From: Skeletonema tropicum
Taxonomy: Eukaryota; Bacillariophyta; Thalassiosirophyceae; Thalassiosirales; Thalassiosiraceae
Reading direction: 5' to 3'
Length of the DNA stretch: 64,000 nucleotides
Assembly (NCBI GenBank): GCA_037178625.1
Contig: JAWZXG010000031.1
Coordinates: forward strand, 1-64,000
Shown here: positions 10,095 through 20,540 of the stretch, piece by piece
Position numbering within the stretch: the stretch's first letter is position 1
How the letters are laid out: every line of letters begins with the position of its first letter
Program-made: the position numbers and the translations under genes
The notes under the pieces: generated by a model
What the model saw: only the letters and a program-made list of their open reading frames with translations
What the model was told of the DNA's origin: nothing
Database searches by the model: none

Positions 10095-10940
10095 CGTGGG
10101 TCCAACAGAATTAATTGAGGTGAAAGGCGTGAGTGGCGGCTTTAGGATTGATCTCTCAAATGCCGTGATAAATAATTGCACAGTAAAAGATTACTTAAGT
10201 ACTTCTCAAGCAGACCCACGTAAGATAGCCCGTGATTCGTCATGTCGGAGGAACAACAACACAAAGGTATTTGTGACGACGGCAAATCTTTTCTTCACAT
10301 CTGCTTAAGTATTGTTGTCACGTAGGAATTCAGTACAAGATTCAGACTCCGAGCTGACTAATCGCAAATCTCAAATGACGTACTTAATCTACTGCGTCAT
10401 ATCATACGGCAACGCAACGCGAAATCCGGAGAATACGGAACATTCAACACGTCCCGGAATGACGTGTGAGGAACTTGAAGGTGGATTTTGAATGCAGTTT
10501 CGCCGGAGATGAAGTCTGCACAAAAACTTGGAGGGTAAGAACAAAGAACTGCAATCAGGTTTCGCCGAAAAAGAGAAGTCGTCATCATTCAGCTGAATCA
10601 TTGCGTACAAACCAGCTGTATTTTAAAGTCACCTTAGTCGACAATATCTCACGTCGACGAACGAAGCAGCGTTGTCAAAGCGAAGATGGCACCACCCTAA
10701 AGACGATGGTGGTGTGGGGGCATTGATCTACAGAGAGAGAGAGAGAGAGAGAGTCAGAGAAGAAAGGCGGTACCATAGCGAACGCTGCTGTGCCGAGAGA
10801 AAGAAGACACAGTCAACTCGACAGGTTCGAAATCAAGATAACAAATCAAATGTACGTTGCAAATCATTGAAGAGGAAGATAGTTTCCTTTATAGGAGTGG
10901 AGGTTCAAATCCGAACGAAAATTGGAAGAGATGGATGGCG
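10095..10940. other. Intergenic upstream of the HSF gene
   Basis: No gene recognised. A short (GA)n run lies at about 10731-10753. ORFs here are short and lack family motifs. The segment probably contains the HSF promoter on the left side. Confidence 0.4.
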
Positions 10941-11626
10941 TAGACGTAAAAAGATTTGCATTGCTGAAGGATGCACAGAGAGGACTGTGCGTGAATCATA
11001 GCACAGGCACAGGTCAAACGATGCAGATGCAGCAAAGAAGGATGCACAAATCAAGATCAGAGGGTAGGAGTGTGCATTAAACACGGAGCAAAAACACCAT
11101 CAGCAAAGAAGATGTACAAATCGTGCTAACAGGGCAAAAGAGCAAAAGCAAAAAACGACCAAAATGTACTGCTGAAGATGAAGGATGCATAAATCAGGCT
11201 GTCGAAGGAGGAGCGAGTGTGCTTGGGGCATGGGGCAAAGCGCAGCTATGCAGCAAAGAAGGACATACAAAACAAGCCCAGAAAGGAGGAGTGTGCACCC
11301 GACATGGAGGAAAGATACGCAGTGGCGAAAGATGCACAAACATGCGAAGAAAGGAGGAGTGTGCATTAGGCATCGGGGACAAAATTCAAGCGATGCAGAA
11401 ACGACGGATGCACGATGACGATGCACGAGCACGAGCAGATCCATCAAAAGACGATGGCGATGGCTATGGATGCACGAACAGGTCAATCAAAGGAGGAGTG
11501 CACATAAAGTATGGGCAAAGCGCAAACTATGCAGTGTCCATGGATCATTCTGATCGAGAAAAGAAGTTCCCACACGAGCAGTGGTTTGTGCAGGCGCGCC
11601 ACCAGGTTATAGCGGCCATGGGGTAG
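10940..11626 (+). pseudogene. Decayed array of CX4C..CX2HG zinc-finger modules
   Basis: About six degenerate modules of a Cys/His finger read on the plus strand, following the pattern C-x4-C-T-N-x-A-x(3)-G-G-V-C-x2-H-G. Examples are CIAEGCTE (about 10955), CSKEGCTNQ..GVCIKHGAK (about 11031-11095), GCINQAVEGG (about 11185), CSKEGHTKQAQKGGVCTRHG (about 11250), CTNMRRKEECALG (about 11335) and GCTNRSIKGG (about 11477). They fall in different frames with stops between, and several lack a Cys or His. Such arrays are common in stramenopile genomes, often annotated as WRKY19-like. No intact start or full frame exists, so this looks like a dead gene. Confidence 0.65.
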
Positions 11627-12283
11627 AGTGCTGAACAGTACCATAGTGCTTTAATGTTGGTGTATAGCTCCTCTCTCGATTCTTTCCCTACATCATTCTT
11701 TCTCTGCTTACTTATGTTCTTCCAAGAGAATGAGAGAGTTCAGCTTCCTATGCCTCCAACACACATCAGCCTTTACCATGGTTCGATTGCTTGACTTCCT
11801 CAATAAGACTTGCTACTGAACTATGAGATAGACTACGCTCCACTTATTACCTAAAATGGGCAAGTTCAGATCCAGCTTGCCCAGTAAATAGCTCCTGAAT
11901 ACCATCCTAAACTAATCACTTATTTAATTTAAAAAACACAGACAAGGGAAGCCCTTGAGGGAAGGAAGGATCAAGAGACACACACAAAAAGGTGTCATAC
12001 ATATGTCATATCGGCATGTACCGCTCGGTTTAAGTACTTAGCAAGATCCTTCACCTCCCCGGCACCCTGAAAGAAAGCTCCTGGCTAAAAGGACACATTT
12101 ACAAGAATGGACACATACGTCAGCTGCTTATACTTTTTGGAGAGCGAAGAGCGAGGACGACCGACCCTTCTCACGCTCATCTCACATCTCATTCATAGCA
12201 TAGCTTCACTCCAATTCATCCATACTACATAATAATATCCTCTTCGAGCCAACAGCAACAGAAAGAAGACGTGTGCAATCGAC
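11627..12283. other. Intergenic, probable promoter side of the channel gene
   Basis: No ORF with family similarity. The segment contains C/T-rich stretches and ends at the ATG at 12284. No TATA box or other signal could be assigned. Confidence 0.4.
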
Positions 12284-14866
12284 ATGATGATGCATTTTGG
12301 TCGCCTATCAGCGCTTCTCGCCATTGCGGCGGCTCCTGTCTCTTCGGCCTTTACTGCAAGAGGCAAAGGATTATTGTCATCGCCCAATTCGAACTTAGTG
12401 ACATCGAAGACAACAACGACATCGTCTACTTTGCCCGTCTCCTCTATTATCTACAACAAACAACAATCTTCGCTGCACTTGATGTCGCCACACGATATCT
12501 TGGATGCCGATTCAATCAATACAGTCAGTTCTTTCTTCATATCACGTGGCAGCAGAGGATCCATGGAGAATGCTGTCCCTCCATCTGAAGGCGTTACGCT
12601 CTCCATATTGACCGGTGGCTTTGCATTAATCGTCTGGTTCCTCATCAATGAATACAAATACCTCAGGGAGAAATCGAATGTCATGGAAGGTGCGTTGAAG
12701 AATACAAAGGAAAAGGATTATTCTTGGTACGATCTCGTTGACTATCGGCTTGATTATTTCTTTAGTACCAACGAATGGGCGAAAGTTATCTTGCTCTTCG
12801 GTCTATCGTATGTGTTGGTAGTCTTTGGTGCCGGTCTACTCGTTATTGGGGACAGCGATGACTATGATACAATTAGTGAGGCAGCATGGACAAGTTGGAC
12901 ATATGTAGTTGATCCCGGCGCTCAGGCAGATGCACCCAGTGATCTCATCCCACGTGCCGTGTCTTTGTTCGTTACTTTGGGTGGATTGCTCGTCTTTGCT
13001 TTGCTCATCGGCATTGTTGGCGAGAGTATTGGAGAGAAGATTGAAGATCTCAAGAGAGGAAAGAGCCGTGTCTTTGAGAGCGGCCATACTTTGATGTTGA
13101 ACTGGAATGACAAATCTATTGCATTTATTCAGCAAATCGCATTGGCCAATGAGTCTGAGGGGGGAGGAGTTATGGTGGTGTTATCAGATCTAGACAAGGA
13201 GGAGATGGAAGAGAAAATAGAGAATGCAATTAACGCAAAGGAGAATCCTCTCGAGTTGATGGGGACTGAAGTTGTGTGTCGTCAGGGCAACCCCATATTG
13301 GAGAATGATCTGAAAAAAGTATCTGCCGACACTGCTAGGGCGATCATTGCATTGACACCACCCGACTTTGACAGTGATGAAGCAGATGCCAACATGTTGA
13401 GACAAGTTCTAGCGTTAAAAGCGTTGGATTTCGGAAGTGATGGAGATAGACACGTCGTGGTGGAATTGCAAGACGTCGATAACAAAGAGTTAATCAAGAT
13501 GGTAGCGCCTGACTTTGCTGAGGTTATTGTCAACCATGATATGATCGGACGATTGATGCTTCAGTGCGCAAGAACGCCAGAGCTTGCTTATGTGCTTGAT
13601 TCTCTGTTGGGGTTTGAAGGTAAATCGCACTTGTGTCCATTCTATCTGTCTATCCTTCCATGTCTTGGGCATGCATCTTACGCTCTACTCTATTTTCATT
13701 AATCGTCTCAGGGAGCGAATTCTACTTCGACACGTGGCCAGAGCTTTATGGAAAGACATTCAAAGAAATTACAGTACGGTTTGATGATGCTATTCCTGTT
13801 GGATTTCGTTCTGCGGACGGAGATGTGCGTTTGAATCCATTGAATGACGATGTTTATCAAGAAGGGGAAGAGATTCTTGTGCTGGCTGAAGATGACGATA
13901 CATATGAACCAAATGATGGAACATATCCACTGACCGCAGGTGAATGTGAAGATGAAGAGGAATGTCTTCCTGATTATGAAGCAATTCGGCCACCAGAAAA
14001 GGTTTTGTTTTGCGGCTGGCGACGCGATATGAGCGATCTTATTTCACAACTTGACGAGTTCGTGCCAGAGGGATCTGAGTTGTGGTTACTGAACAAAATT
14101 CCGGCGTGTTTGAGGGAGGAGCGCCTTCTCGACGGAGGAAACAAGGCCAAGCTCAAACTCAACAACCTCAAAATGAAAAACGTTGTAGAGGAGATCACAT
14201 AATACGCGACGTGATTTGAAAAGGATCTGGGATACTAATGCCCAAGGCGAGTACACTGGTGAAAAGGTCACTTTAGATCAATTCGATAGCATCCTAATTC
14301 TTTCTGATGAGACGGCAATGAAGAGTGGAGAAAAGGGTAGTACCTCGAGTGACAGTCGATCATTGGCTGCTGTGTTGATCATCCAAGACATGATTGACAA
14401 GATATACCAAGTGAAGAAGAAGAAGTTCGCGAGTAATCCTGAGTTGTTGATCAAACCACCGTGTGTCCCAGTTAGTGAAATCCTCGACTCCCGAACGAAG
14501 AGTTTGTTAAAAGTTGCAAACTGCAAGGGTTATGTATTATCAAATCAAATTGTATCCTCGGTCATGGCCCAAGTTGCAGAGGAAAAAGACATCAATGTTG
14601 TGCTATCGGAACTCTTTAGTGCGGAGGGAAGTGAGACATACATCAGGCCGGTGGAAAAGTTTGTGGATCTGGATAAGGAGGACACCATGTCATTCTGGGA
14701 CGTTGCACTGAAGGCACGGCAGTATCGAGAGGTTGTGATAGGGTACAAACCAGCCGATCTTGACTATGTCGATGCCGAAGAACTTATTATTAACCCCCCT
14801 AACAAATCAGTGCCAAGGCGTTGGAAGAAGGGAGACAAGGTCGTGGTATTCAGTTTAGAAGATTAA
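12284..14866 (+). CDS. Plastid-type CASTOR/POLLUX ion channel (one frame break)
   Basis: Exon 1 is 12284-13619, the intron 13620-13711, exon 2 starts at 13712. Residues 1-22 form a signal peptide ending SSAF-TARG, the diatom plastid motif, followed by a Ser/Thr-rich transit part. Membrane segments lie near 104-122, 166-189 and 222-249, with the pore-side motif TYVVDPGAQAD near 206-216, as in CASTOR/POLLUX. An RCK-like cytoplasmic region begins at GHTLMLNW (268) and continues through LLGFEGSEFYFDTWPELYGKTF. Relatives are cation channels of nuclear or plastid envelopes; here the plastid is inferred. The exon 2 frame meets TAA at 14200. The frame offset by one base continues RRDLKRIWD and runs to 14866 with strong family match (FDSILILSDE), so one extra base lies near 14195-14203: error or real lesion. 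Confidence 0.85.
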
Positions 14867-14902
14867 TAATAGCTCTAAAGTGTTTATACTGAGAATATGT
14901 TT

Positions 14903-15036
14903 TTAGGAAGGGTGGCCATCCTTGAACCCTCCCTTGTACACTTCACCATTTGCAAGTATGTAGGTTCCCTGCCCATTCATCTTTCCATTCTCGAACTCTC
15001 CCTCGTACATACTACCAGTGATTTTTTGTAGGTTCC
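14903..15036 (-). pseudogene. Orphaned C-terminal MORN repeats of the preceding gene
   Basis: Past the TAG, an A6 stretch shifts the frame. The following frame then reads YEGEFENGKMNGQGTY and a last repeat ending KDGHPS with TAA at 14903, the same ending as the intact paralogs (EDDHPS). The identical TAG plus A6 lesion occurs twice in the inverted MORN fragment at 19945-20540, so it is not a random read error. Confidence 0.75.
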
Positions 15037-15990
15037 CTACCCATTCCTCTTGCCATCCTTCCACTCTCCCTCGTACACACTACCATTTGCATATTTGTAG
15101 GTTCCCCGCCCATTCTTCTTGTCATCCTTGTACTCTCCCTCGTACACACTACCATTTGCATATTTGAAGGTTCCCTGCCCATTCATATTGCCATCCTTCC
15201 ACTCTCCCTCGTAAACTCCACCATTTGCAAATTTGTAGGTTCCCCGCCCATTCTTATTGCCATTCTTCCACTCTCCCTCGTAAACTCCACCATTTGCATA
15301 TCTGTAGATTCCCCGTCCATTCATATTGCCATTCTTCCACTCTCCCTCGTATACATCACCATTTGCATATTTGCAGGTTCCCCGTCCATTCTTCTTGTCA
15401 TCCTTGTACTCCCCCTCGTACACTTCACCATTTGCAAATTTGAAAGTTCCCCGCCCATTCTTCTTGTCATCCTTGTACTCTCCCTCGTACACACTACCAC
15501 TGGCAAATTTGTAGGTTCCCCACCCATTCATATTGTCATCCTTCCACTCCCCCTCGTACACTTCACCATTTGCAAATTTGTAGGTTCCCCACCCATTCTT
15601 CTTGTCATCCTTGTACTCTCCCTCGTACACACTACCATCTGCATATTTGCAGGTTCCCCACCCATTCTTCTTGTCATCCTTGTACTCTCCCTCGTACACA
15701 CTACCATCTGCATATTTGCAGGTTCCCCGTCCATTCCTATTGTCATCCTTCCACTCTCCCTCGTACACGTCACCATTTGCAAATTTGTAGGTTCCCTGCC
15801 CATTCCTATTGCCATCCTTCCACTCTCCCTCGTACACACTACCATTTGCAAATTTGCTGGTTCCCCACCCATTCTTCTTGTCATCCTTGTACTCTCCCTC
15901 GTACACACTACCATCTGCATATTTGTAGGTTCCCCGCCCATTCCTCTTGTGATTCTTATACTCTCCCTCATATACATCTCCATTCTCCCA
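14930..15990. repeat. 69-bp tandem DNA repeats encoding MORN units
   Basis: Each 23-residue MORN unit is a 69-bp block with very high DNA identity between units, including silent positions. This suggests recent expansion or gene conversion. Only a few positions alternate (for example KDDKKNG versus KDGNRNG). Confidence 0.85.
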
Positions 15991-16440
15991 TGTCATCTTA
16001 CCTTTGCCACTACGCAATCCATTTGCATCAAGCCCCCCAACATAATCTCCCCAAATTCTTCCATCACGGAACTTCTTTTTCTTTGTTTCCACTGCATATT
16101 CTATTGTATGTAATGGTGGGGCCGACGGCGATATTATTGCAGTTGCAGGAGCAAGGACGTGATTGCTCTGGGGCTTCTCCGGTGCTGTTAAAGCCTGACT
16201 TGTTGCGTTATTGCAAATCAAATTCTGCTGCATAGCTCCAGTTGAGCCTAGCATAACACATTTCGGACATTCTTTGTGAATGGTCTTCCACACTCCAAAA
16301 ATCTTCTTTCGTAGCTGGTGGTAACAATTGGGGCAGTAACCATTCTTGATGAGGTCTACCCGAGCACCATGGTCCGTGAGGATCGGAGCCGGATGTTGAT
16401 GTTGCTCAAATCTGAGGGGATTGATGTTTATGTTGGCCAT
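15037..16440 (-). CDS. MORN-repeat protein with N-terminal zinc ribbon, 14 repeats
   Basis: The ATG at 16440 gives 467 aa. Residues 30-65 hold YCPNC...CPKC, a possible zinc ribbon. From about 140 onward are 14 MORN repeats of 23 residues (YEGEWKDGN.NGxGTYKxANG). MORN repeats bind membranes or act as scaffolds; no kinase or SET domain follows. The frame ends at a TAG inside a repeat. The usual MORN ending (YEGEFEN..., then GHPS and TAA at 14903) is still present downstream in another frame, after a six-A run. The protein is therefore probably shortened by about 45 residues. Two paralogs lie at 44346 and 48945 with the same first residues (MANININPLRFE) and related flanks. Confidence 0.8.
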   Translation of the reverse strand: MANININPLRFEQHQHPAPILTDHGARVDLIKNGYCPNCYHQLRKKIFGVWKTIHKECPKCVMLGSTGAMQQNLICNNATSQALTAPEKPQSNHVLAPATAIISPSAPPLHTIEYAVETKKKKFRDGRIWGDYVGGLDANGLRSGKGKMTWENGDVYEGEYKNHKRNGRGTYKYADGSVYEGEYKDDKKNGWGTSKFANGSVYEGEWKDGNRNGQGTYKFANGDVYEGEWKDDNRNGRGTCKYADGSVYEGEYKDDKKNGWGTCKYADGSVYEGEYKDDKKNGWGTYKFANGEVYEGEWKDDNMNGWGTYKFASGSVYEGEYKDDKKNGRGTFKFANGEVYEGEYKDDKKNGRGTCKYANGDVYEGEWKNGNMNGRGIYRYANGGVYEGEWKNGNKNGRGTYKFANGGVYEGEWKDGNMNGQGTFKYANGSVYEGEYKDDKKNGRGTYKYANGSVYEGEWKDGKRNG

Positions 16441-16545
16441 CTGTAAATCTGTAGGTATTAATAGATATCATGGGCAAGTGCCAAACGGAATGTAACCGAG
16501 CACCATGCAACTATTCTGTCGTGGACGACTTGAAGTAGGTATATA

Positions 16546-16669
16546 CTACATTTTCCAGAACAAATGTTTTTGCCCGCGCGAGTGGCGTTTTCGTCATACT
16601 ACCCGTCGTTTACGACCCCTTTTAGATCTAATCGTCATTTCTACGTAGGAATAGTACAAGCCCGTAGAA
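16546..16669 (+). repeat. Left terminal inverted repeat of the transposon
   Basis: 124 bp, matched in reverse complement by 19819-19942 with only a few mismatches (around 16622-16632). It starts CTACATTTTCCAGAAC and ends CCCGTAGAA. It contains a palindromic CTACGTAG core near 16641, a possible transposase site. Confidence 0.9.
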
Positions 16670-16908
16670 GCTCAACGGCAATTTCACAAGCACTACATGA
16701 CATGAACCATGTCGGCCCTGTAGAGCCGCTGCTATCCCTATTTTAGCTCATCCATTCGCCGAAAGATCCTAAGTATTGACAGGAGACTCCTCTCATTGTG
16801 TTGTTGATCGGTCGTAGTAGTCATAGGCGGCCGCTGTCATTGATTAAGTCTCGTCGGCTACTTTGCAAATTTTACGCTACACATCTCATCAAATCTGCAC
16901 ACATCATC

Positions 16909-18027
16909 ATGGCCAGTGACAGCGATAGGATCGCGGCCGTCCTGAAAGGGATGAGGGGTTCTAGAGTAGATGATCATAAACATGCTAGCCGTGGCGGAAG
17001 AGCCTACCCAAAAGAAGTGCGTGAGAAGATCATGGGGGGGACGGAATTGCATCCGTCAAGACACCAGTTGTGAGGCGCCTATGTGAGGCGCCTACAGGAA
17101 CAAAAGAAGTTCCCTTCACTGCAGACTTGCAGAAGGTGGCTGAGACAGCATGTTACGTTGGGGAACATCTTACCAAAGCGCAAAACCGGCAACAAGGCCG
17201 CGACACGGGAGATTGATGGGGAGGCTCTTTTTCAGCTTGCCCTATATCGGATGGTAAGGCCTCATGCAAGGCTGTACGAGGTTAGAGCTTATCTCTCCAA
17301 TAGATTCCCGACTGTTGAGCCCTACTCGGACTCACAAATATATCGAGGAGAACAGCGGCTAGGTCTCTCCCGAAAAGCTGCGTCGTCGACATCACAAGAG
17401 GCATACTCACGAAAGAATCTTCTCAAACGCAAAATGTATTGGGAAGAACCGTACCCCCTTGGTGTCGCAGGCGAGAGTACGGCATCCATTATTGATATTG
17501 ACGAAGCAAAATTCAAACTCGAGTCGACGGACCGCTCTTACGGGAAGGTGGCCCGAGAGTTCCGATGCAATTTAAGAGGAAGCTACAAAAAGGGAGATCC
17601 CGGAACCAATTTGATTATGGCCGTATCTGGAGATAATCAAAATCCAATCTCTTTCCATAAACAATTCACAGAAGGAGGGACAGATCTTCATAGGTTCTAT
17701 TGCTTCATGGAGGATTTGATCGACTTCCTTGGCAACAACTACCCAAACCGGAGCTTCCTTTTCACATTGGACAATCTCAATATCCACAAACACCCCATCA
17801 TCCTGAACTTGATTGAAGATGCTGGACATCGAGTTGTGTTTCGAGCTCCTTATTGGTCGTGTGACGGATCTATTGAGTACGTCTTCAATACCATACACAC
17901 CATCCTTGAGATGGGTGGCGAAAAAATGGAAGATGTGAATGCTTTGGTGAATCGGATTAATCTTATCATCGGAAGTATGGGATCTTTCCGTAGATACTTT
18001 CTACACGTAGGATTTCCTGACAACTAG
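16909..18027 (+). pseudogene. Tc1/mariner-type DDE transposase with compensated frameshift
   Basis: The frame starts at the ATG at 16909 (MASDSDRIAAVLKG). A helix-turn-helix-like region (VRRLQEQKKFPSLQTCRRWL) precedes the catalytic core. The core has D in IIDIDEAKF (about 17500), D in FLFTLDNLNIH (about 17770) and E in CDGSIEYVF (about 17876); the last two are separated by 34 residues, the DD34E pattern. An in-frame TGA stands at 17071. It results from a one-base change in a G run at 17034-17040; a 13-bp tandem duplication (TGTGAGGCGCCTA) at about 17069-17094 restores the frame after the stop. It would cut and join at TA. With the stop it is probably inactive. Confidence 0.85.
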
Positions 18028-18102
18028 TTATTCATGACGCAGTATAATACAAATAATGATGTATAATGATATGAATTTAGTTCAAAAGAAACTATGCATA
18101 GC

Positions 18103-19776
18103 CTAATTCAAGCGCTTCAAGCGCTTGATAGAATCTGTGAGCAAATTTGCTGCCTCCGGAGTACTGCACTCTTTCCTTTCACGCTTTGCATGGACACGTT
18201 TTGCGACGTGGAAATATGTTTTATTATAGGGTTTCTCATCGTTGGTCAGTGCTTTTACCCCCTCTAGAGCAGCATCCTTCTGAGTGTCGTCACAGTCTGT
18301 TTCAAAAGTCTTATCCAACAACCAATTACGGCAGCACACCACGAAAACCGGTGAAGTTTCCTCTTGATTCTCTGCAGTTTTGTAGGCGACTGGGGTGCTG
18401 TGTGTGTTGGAGTTCTGATGAAATGTAGCAGTGCCGCCAAGAGAGAAGGGATCAAGAGAGTTATCGGGGTATCCCTGATGCATAGGCATAATTGTTGCAT
18501 TCATATCGGATGAGGACATCCTGTGACGGTGAGAGCGGCTGTCATGAGAATGATTGGATGTCGCTGTAGCCATAGGCATGGAGTGCCCCAGTGCATCATT
18601 CGTGTTAGACGAAAGAAGTTCACCCGCATTACTATGGAGGCTTTGGGCACCTTCTAGACGAGTGTTGCTTGCGCGTTGTTTGGAAGCCTGTTGGGAGTGA
18701 CGCATGTTTGAGTCGAGAGGATTAGAAAACCCAGCACCTTTGGGATGATCAGCACGTTGCAGCACATTCTCCATAAACGATTGCCCCTGTGCGCCAATAG
18801 GGTTGTGAACAAGAAAGTGTGCTTGGCTGTTATACCCAGAGGTACTTGCGACAGCACGAATATCATCGGCAGTGTAGCCATCAAGACAACCGTCATCCCG
18901 CATCGTGTGAAGATGAGCCGATGTTTGATTCTCTCTCTCCTTCCGAAACTTTGCAGCACGATCCAAGAATTCGTTAGCTTGTGCTCGCCCGGCAGGAGTA
19001 GTGTCCTCCTTCGTAATCAACTTCTGCAATTTGAATTCACTCGTCAAAGCAGCATGTTTGCTGCTATCAAAGACGAAGTTACAAGAGCAAAGACAGACGG
19101 GACACTTCCCCAGTGGATATTGCTTCCCATTGATCTTGCATTCACAGTGGCATTTCTTCCCTCCCCTCACGACTGATGCATAGTTCTTTGAGCAATGGCA
19201 CTGTACTAGCTGTGGGAGGAGTGTTGGATTTTTGATCATTGTAATAGTCTTGCCATCATCATCAACGGGAGCGTCTGAACGGTCACCACAATTGAACTCT
19301 TCCAAGTGCTTCTTCTTTGCCTTCCAAGCTTTGGTGATTGATCTATTCACCTTCGCATTATTGTCAAAATCAGGTTCTTTATCGCAGAGTTACTGCACTT
19401 CGGACATTTCAAAGAAATCGCTGTCCCTCCAAACTTATTGTACTCCCGATCCAACTTATCCGATGATCGAATCAACATCGGCCGATAAAAGACTCTCACT
19501 CTCTTTAAATTTTCTCTCTCTGGCCGCTTTATTTGCCGCTTTATTTGCATCAATTCTGGCCCACATTTCCCTATAAACAGAGGAATGATAGGAGGATGAT
19601 TCGGATCCGGATGAGATGGAAATACCGTCATCTTTCTTGCCCTTTGGCGAGGCAAAGGGCGAGGCAGACGACATCTGTGTACTGCTGTTGTTGTATCTAA
19701 TATTATTGGCTCCCCCTATGAGCCGGCGATCCTTTTTCCTACTCCTCAACGGACCCGCAGGACGCTTTGACGACAT
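18103..19776 (-). pseudogene. Accessory ORF of the transposon, Cys-rich, frameshifted
   Basis: Starts at the ATG at 19776 (MSSKRPAG, basic) and runs convergent to the transposase. The N-terminal part is basic with a KAANKAARERKF helix, then CPKC near 19400. The next part holds a dense Cys cluster (CHCSK, CHCECK, CPVCLCSC, about 19210-19085), a probable zinc-binding region. It ends with a Ser/His/Asn-rich stretch and a basic tail at 18103. Frame changes occur near 19460 and 19373; the long part from about 19370 to 18103 is open. No family is recognised. Two-gene Tc1/mariner elements are uncommon, so this may be a captured or accessory mobility gene. Confidence 0.65.
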
Positions 19777-19818
19777 GGTTCATGTCATCTTGTGTAATGT
19801 GTATGCTCGAATTCAGAA

Positions 19819-19942
19819 TTCTACGGGCTTGTACTATTCCTACGTAGAAATGACTAATAGATCAAAAAGGGGTCGTAAACGACGGGTAGTATGACGAAAA
19901 CGCCACTCGCGCGGGCAAAAACATTTGTTCTGGAAAATGTAG
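19819..19942 (-). repeat. Right terminal inverted repeat of the transposon
   Basis: Mirror of 16546-16669, ending GGAAAATGTAG followed by TA and then the MORN fragment. The sharp change from repeat to MORN sequence defines the element edge. Confidence 0.9.
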
Positions 19943-19944
19943 TA

Positions 19945-20540
19945 TGCAAATGGTGGAGTTTACGAGGGAGAGTGGAAGGATGGCAAGAGGAATGGGCAGG
20001 GAACCTACAAATATGCCAGTGGTAGTGTGTACGAGGGAGAGTGGAAGGATGGCAATATGAATGGGTAGGGAACCTACAAAAAATCACTGGTAGTGGTAGT
20101 GTGTACGAGGGAGAGTACAAGGATGACAAGAAGAATGGGTGGGGAACTTTCAAATTTGCAAATGGTGACGTGTACGGGGGAGGGTGGAAGGATGACAATA
20201 GGAATGGACGGGGAACCTGCAAATATGCAAATGGTGAAGTGTACGAGGGAGAGTGGAAGAATGGCAAGAGGAATGGGCAGGGAACCTACAAATATGCAAA
20301 TGGTGGAGTTTACGAGGGAGAGTGGAAGGATGGCAAGAGGAATGGGCAGGGAACCTACAAATATGCCAGTGGTAGTGTGTACGAGGGAGAGTGGAAGGAT
20401 GGCAAGAGGAATGGGTAGGGAACCTACAAAAAATCACTGGTAGTATGTACGAGGGAGAGTTCGAGAATGGAAAGATGAATGGGCAGGGAACCTACATACT
20501 TGCAAATGGTGAAGTGTACAAGGGAGGGTTCAAGGAGGGT
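19945..20540 (+). pseudogene. Inverted MORN-gene fragment
   Basis: About eight MORN units of 69 bp on the plus strand, opposite to the MORN gene at 15037-16440. The TAG plus A6 lesion seen at the end of that gene is present twice (about 20066 and 20416), so the fragment derives from the already broken copy. It begins exactly at the transposon edge and has no start codon of the family. After the last unit (about 20540) the sequence diverges from the parent. Confidence 0.8.

Larger units (their letters stand above)
16546..19942. mobile_element. Complete Tc1/mariner (IS630)-type DNA transposon with second ORF
   Basis: The ends are inverted repeats of 124 bp (16546-16669 and 19819-19942), nearly identical, beginning CTACATTTTCC. 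A TA dinucleotide flanks each end (16544-16545 and 19943-19944), the hallmark target duplication of the Tc1/mariner superfamily. Inside are a plus-strand DDE transposase and a convergent minus-strand ORF. Both coding regions contain frameshifts, so this copy is probably immobile on its own. It sits between the upstream flank of one MORN gene and an inverted MORN fragment. Confidence 0.88.

Noticed and set aside
15225..16235. Plus-strand ORFs opposite the MORN gene (Cys/His/Pro-rich repeats)
   Set aside because: Antisense shadows of the 69-bp MORN repeats; the minus frame has the family motifs.
14931..20540. CRISPR-like array from the regular 69-bp spacing
   Set aside because: The repeats are contiguous and encode MORN units; there are no unique spacers, and the sequence is eukaryotic.
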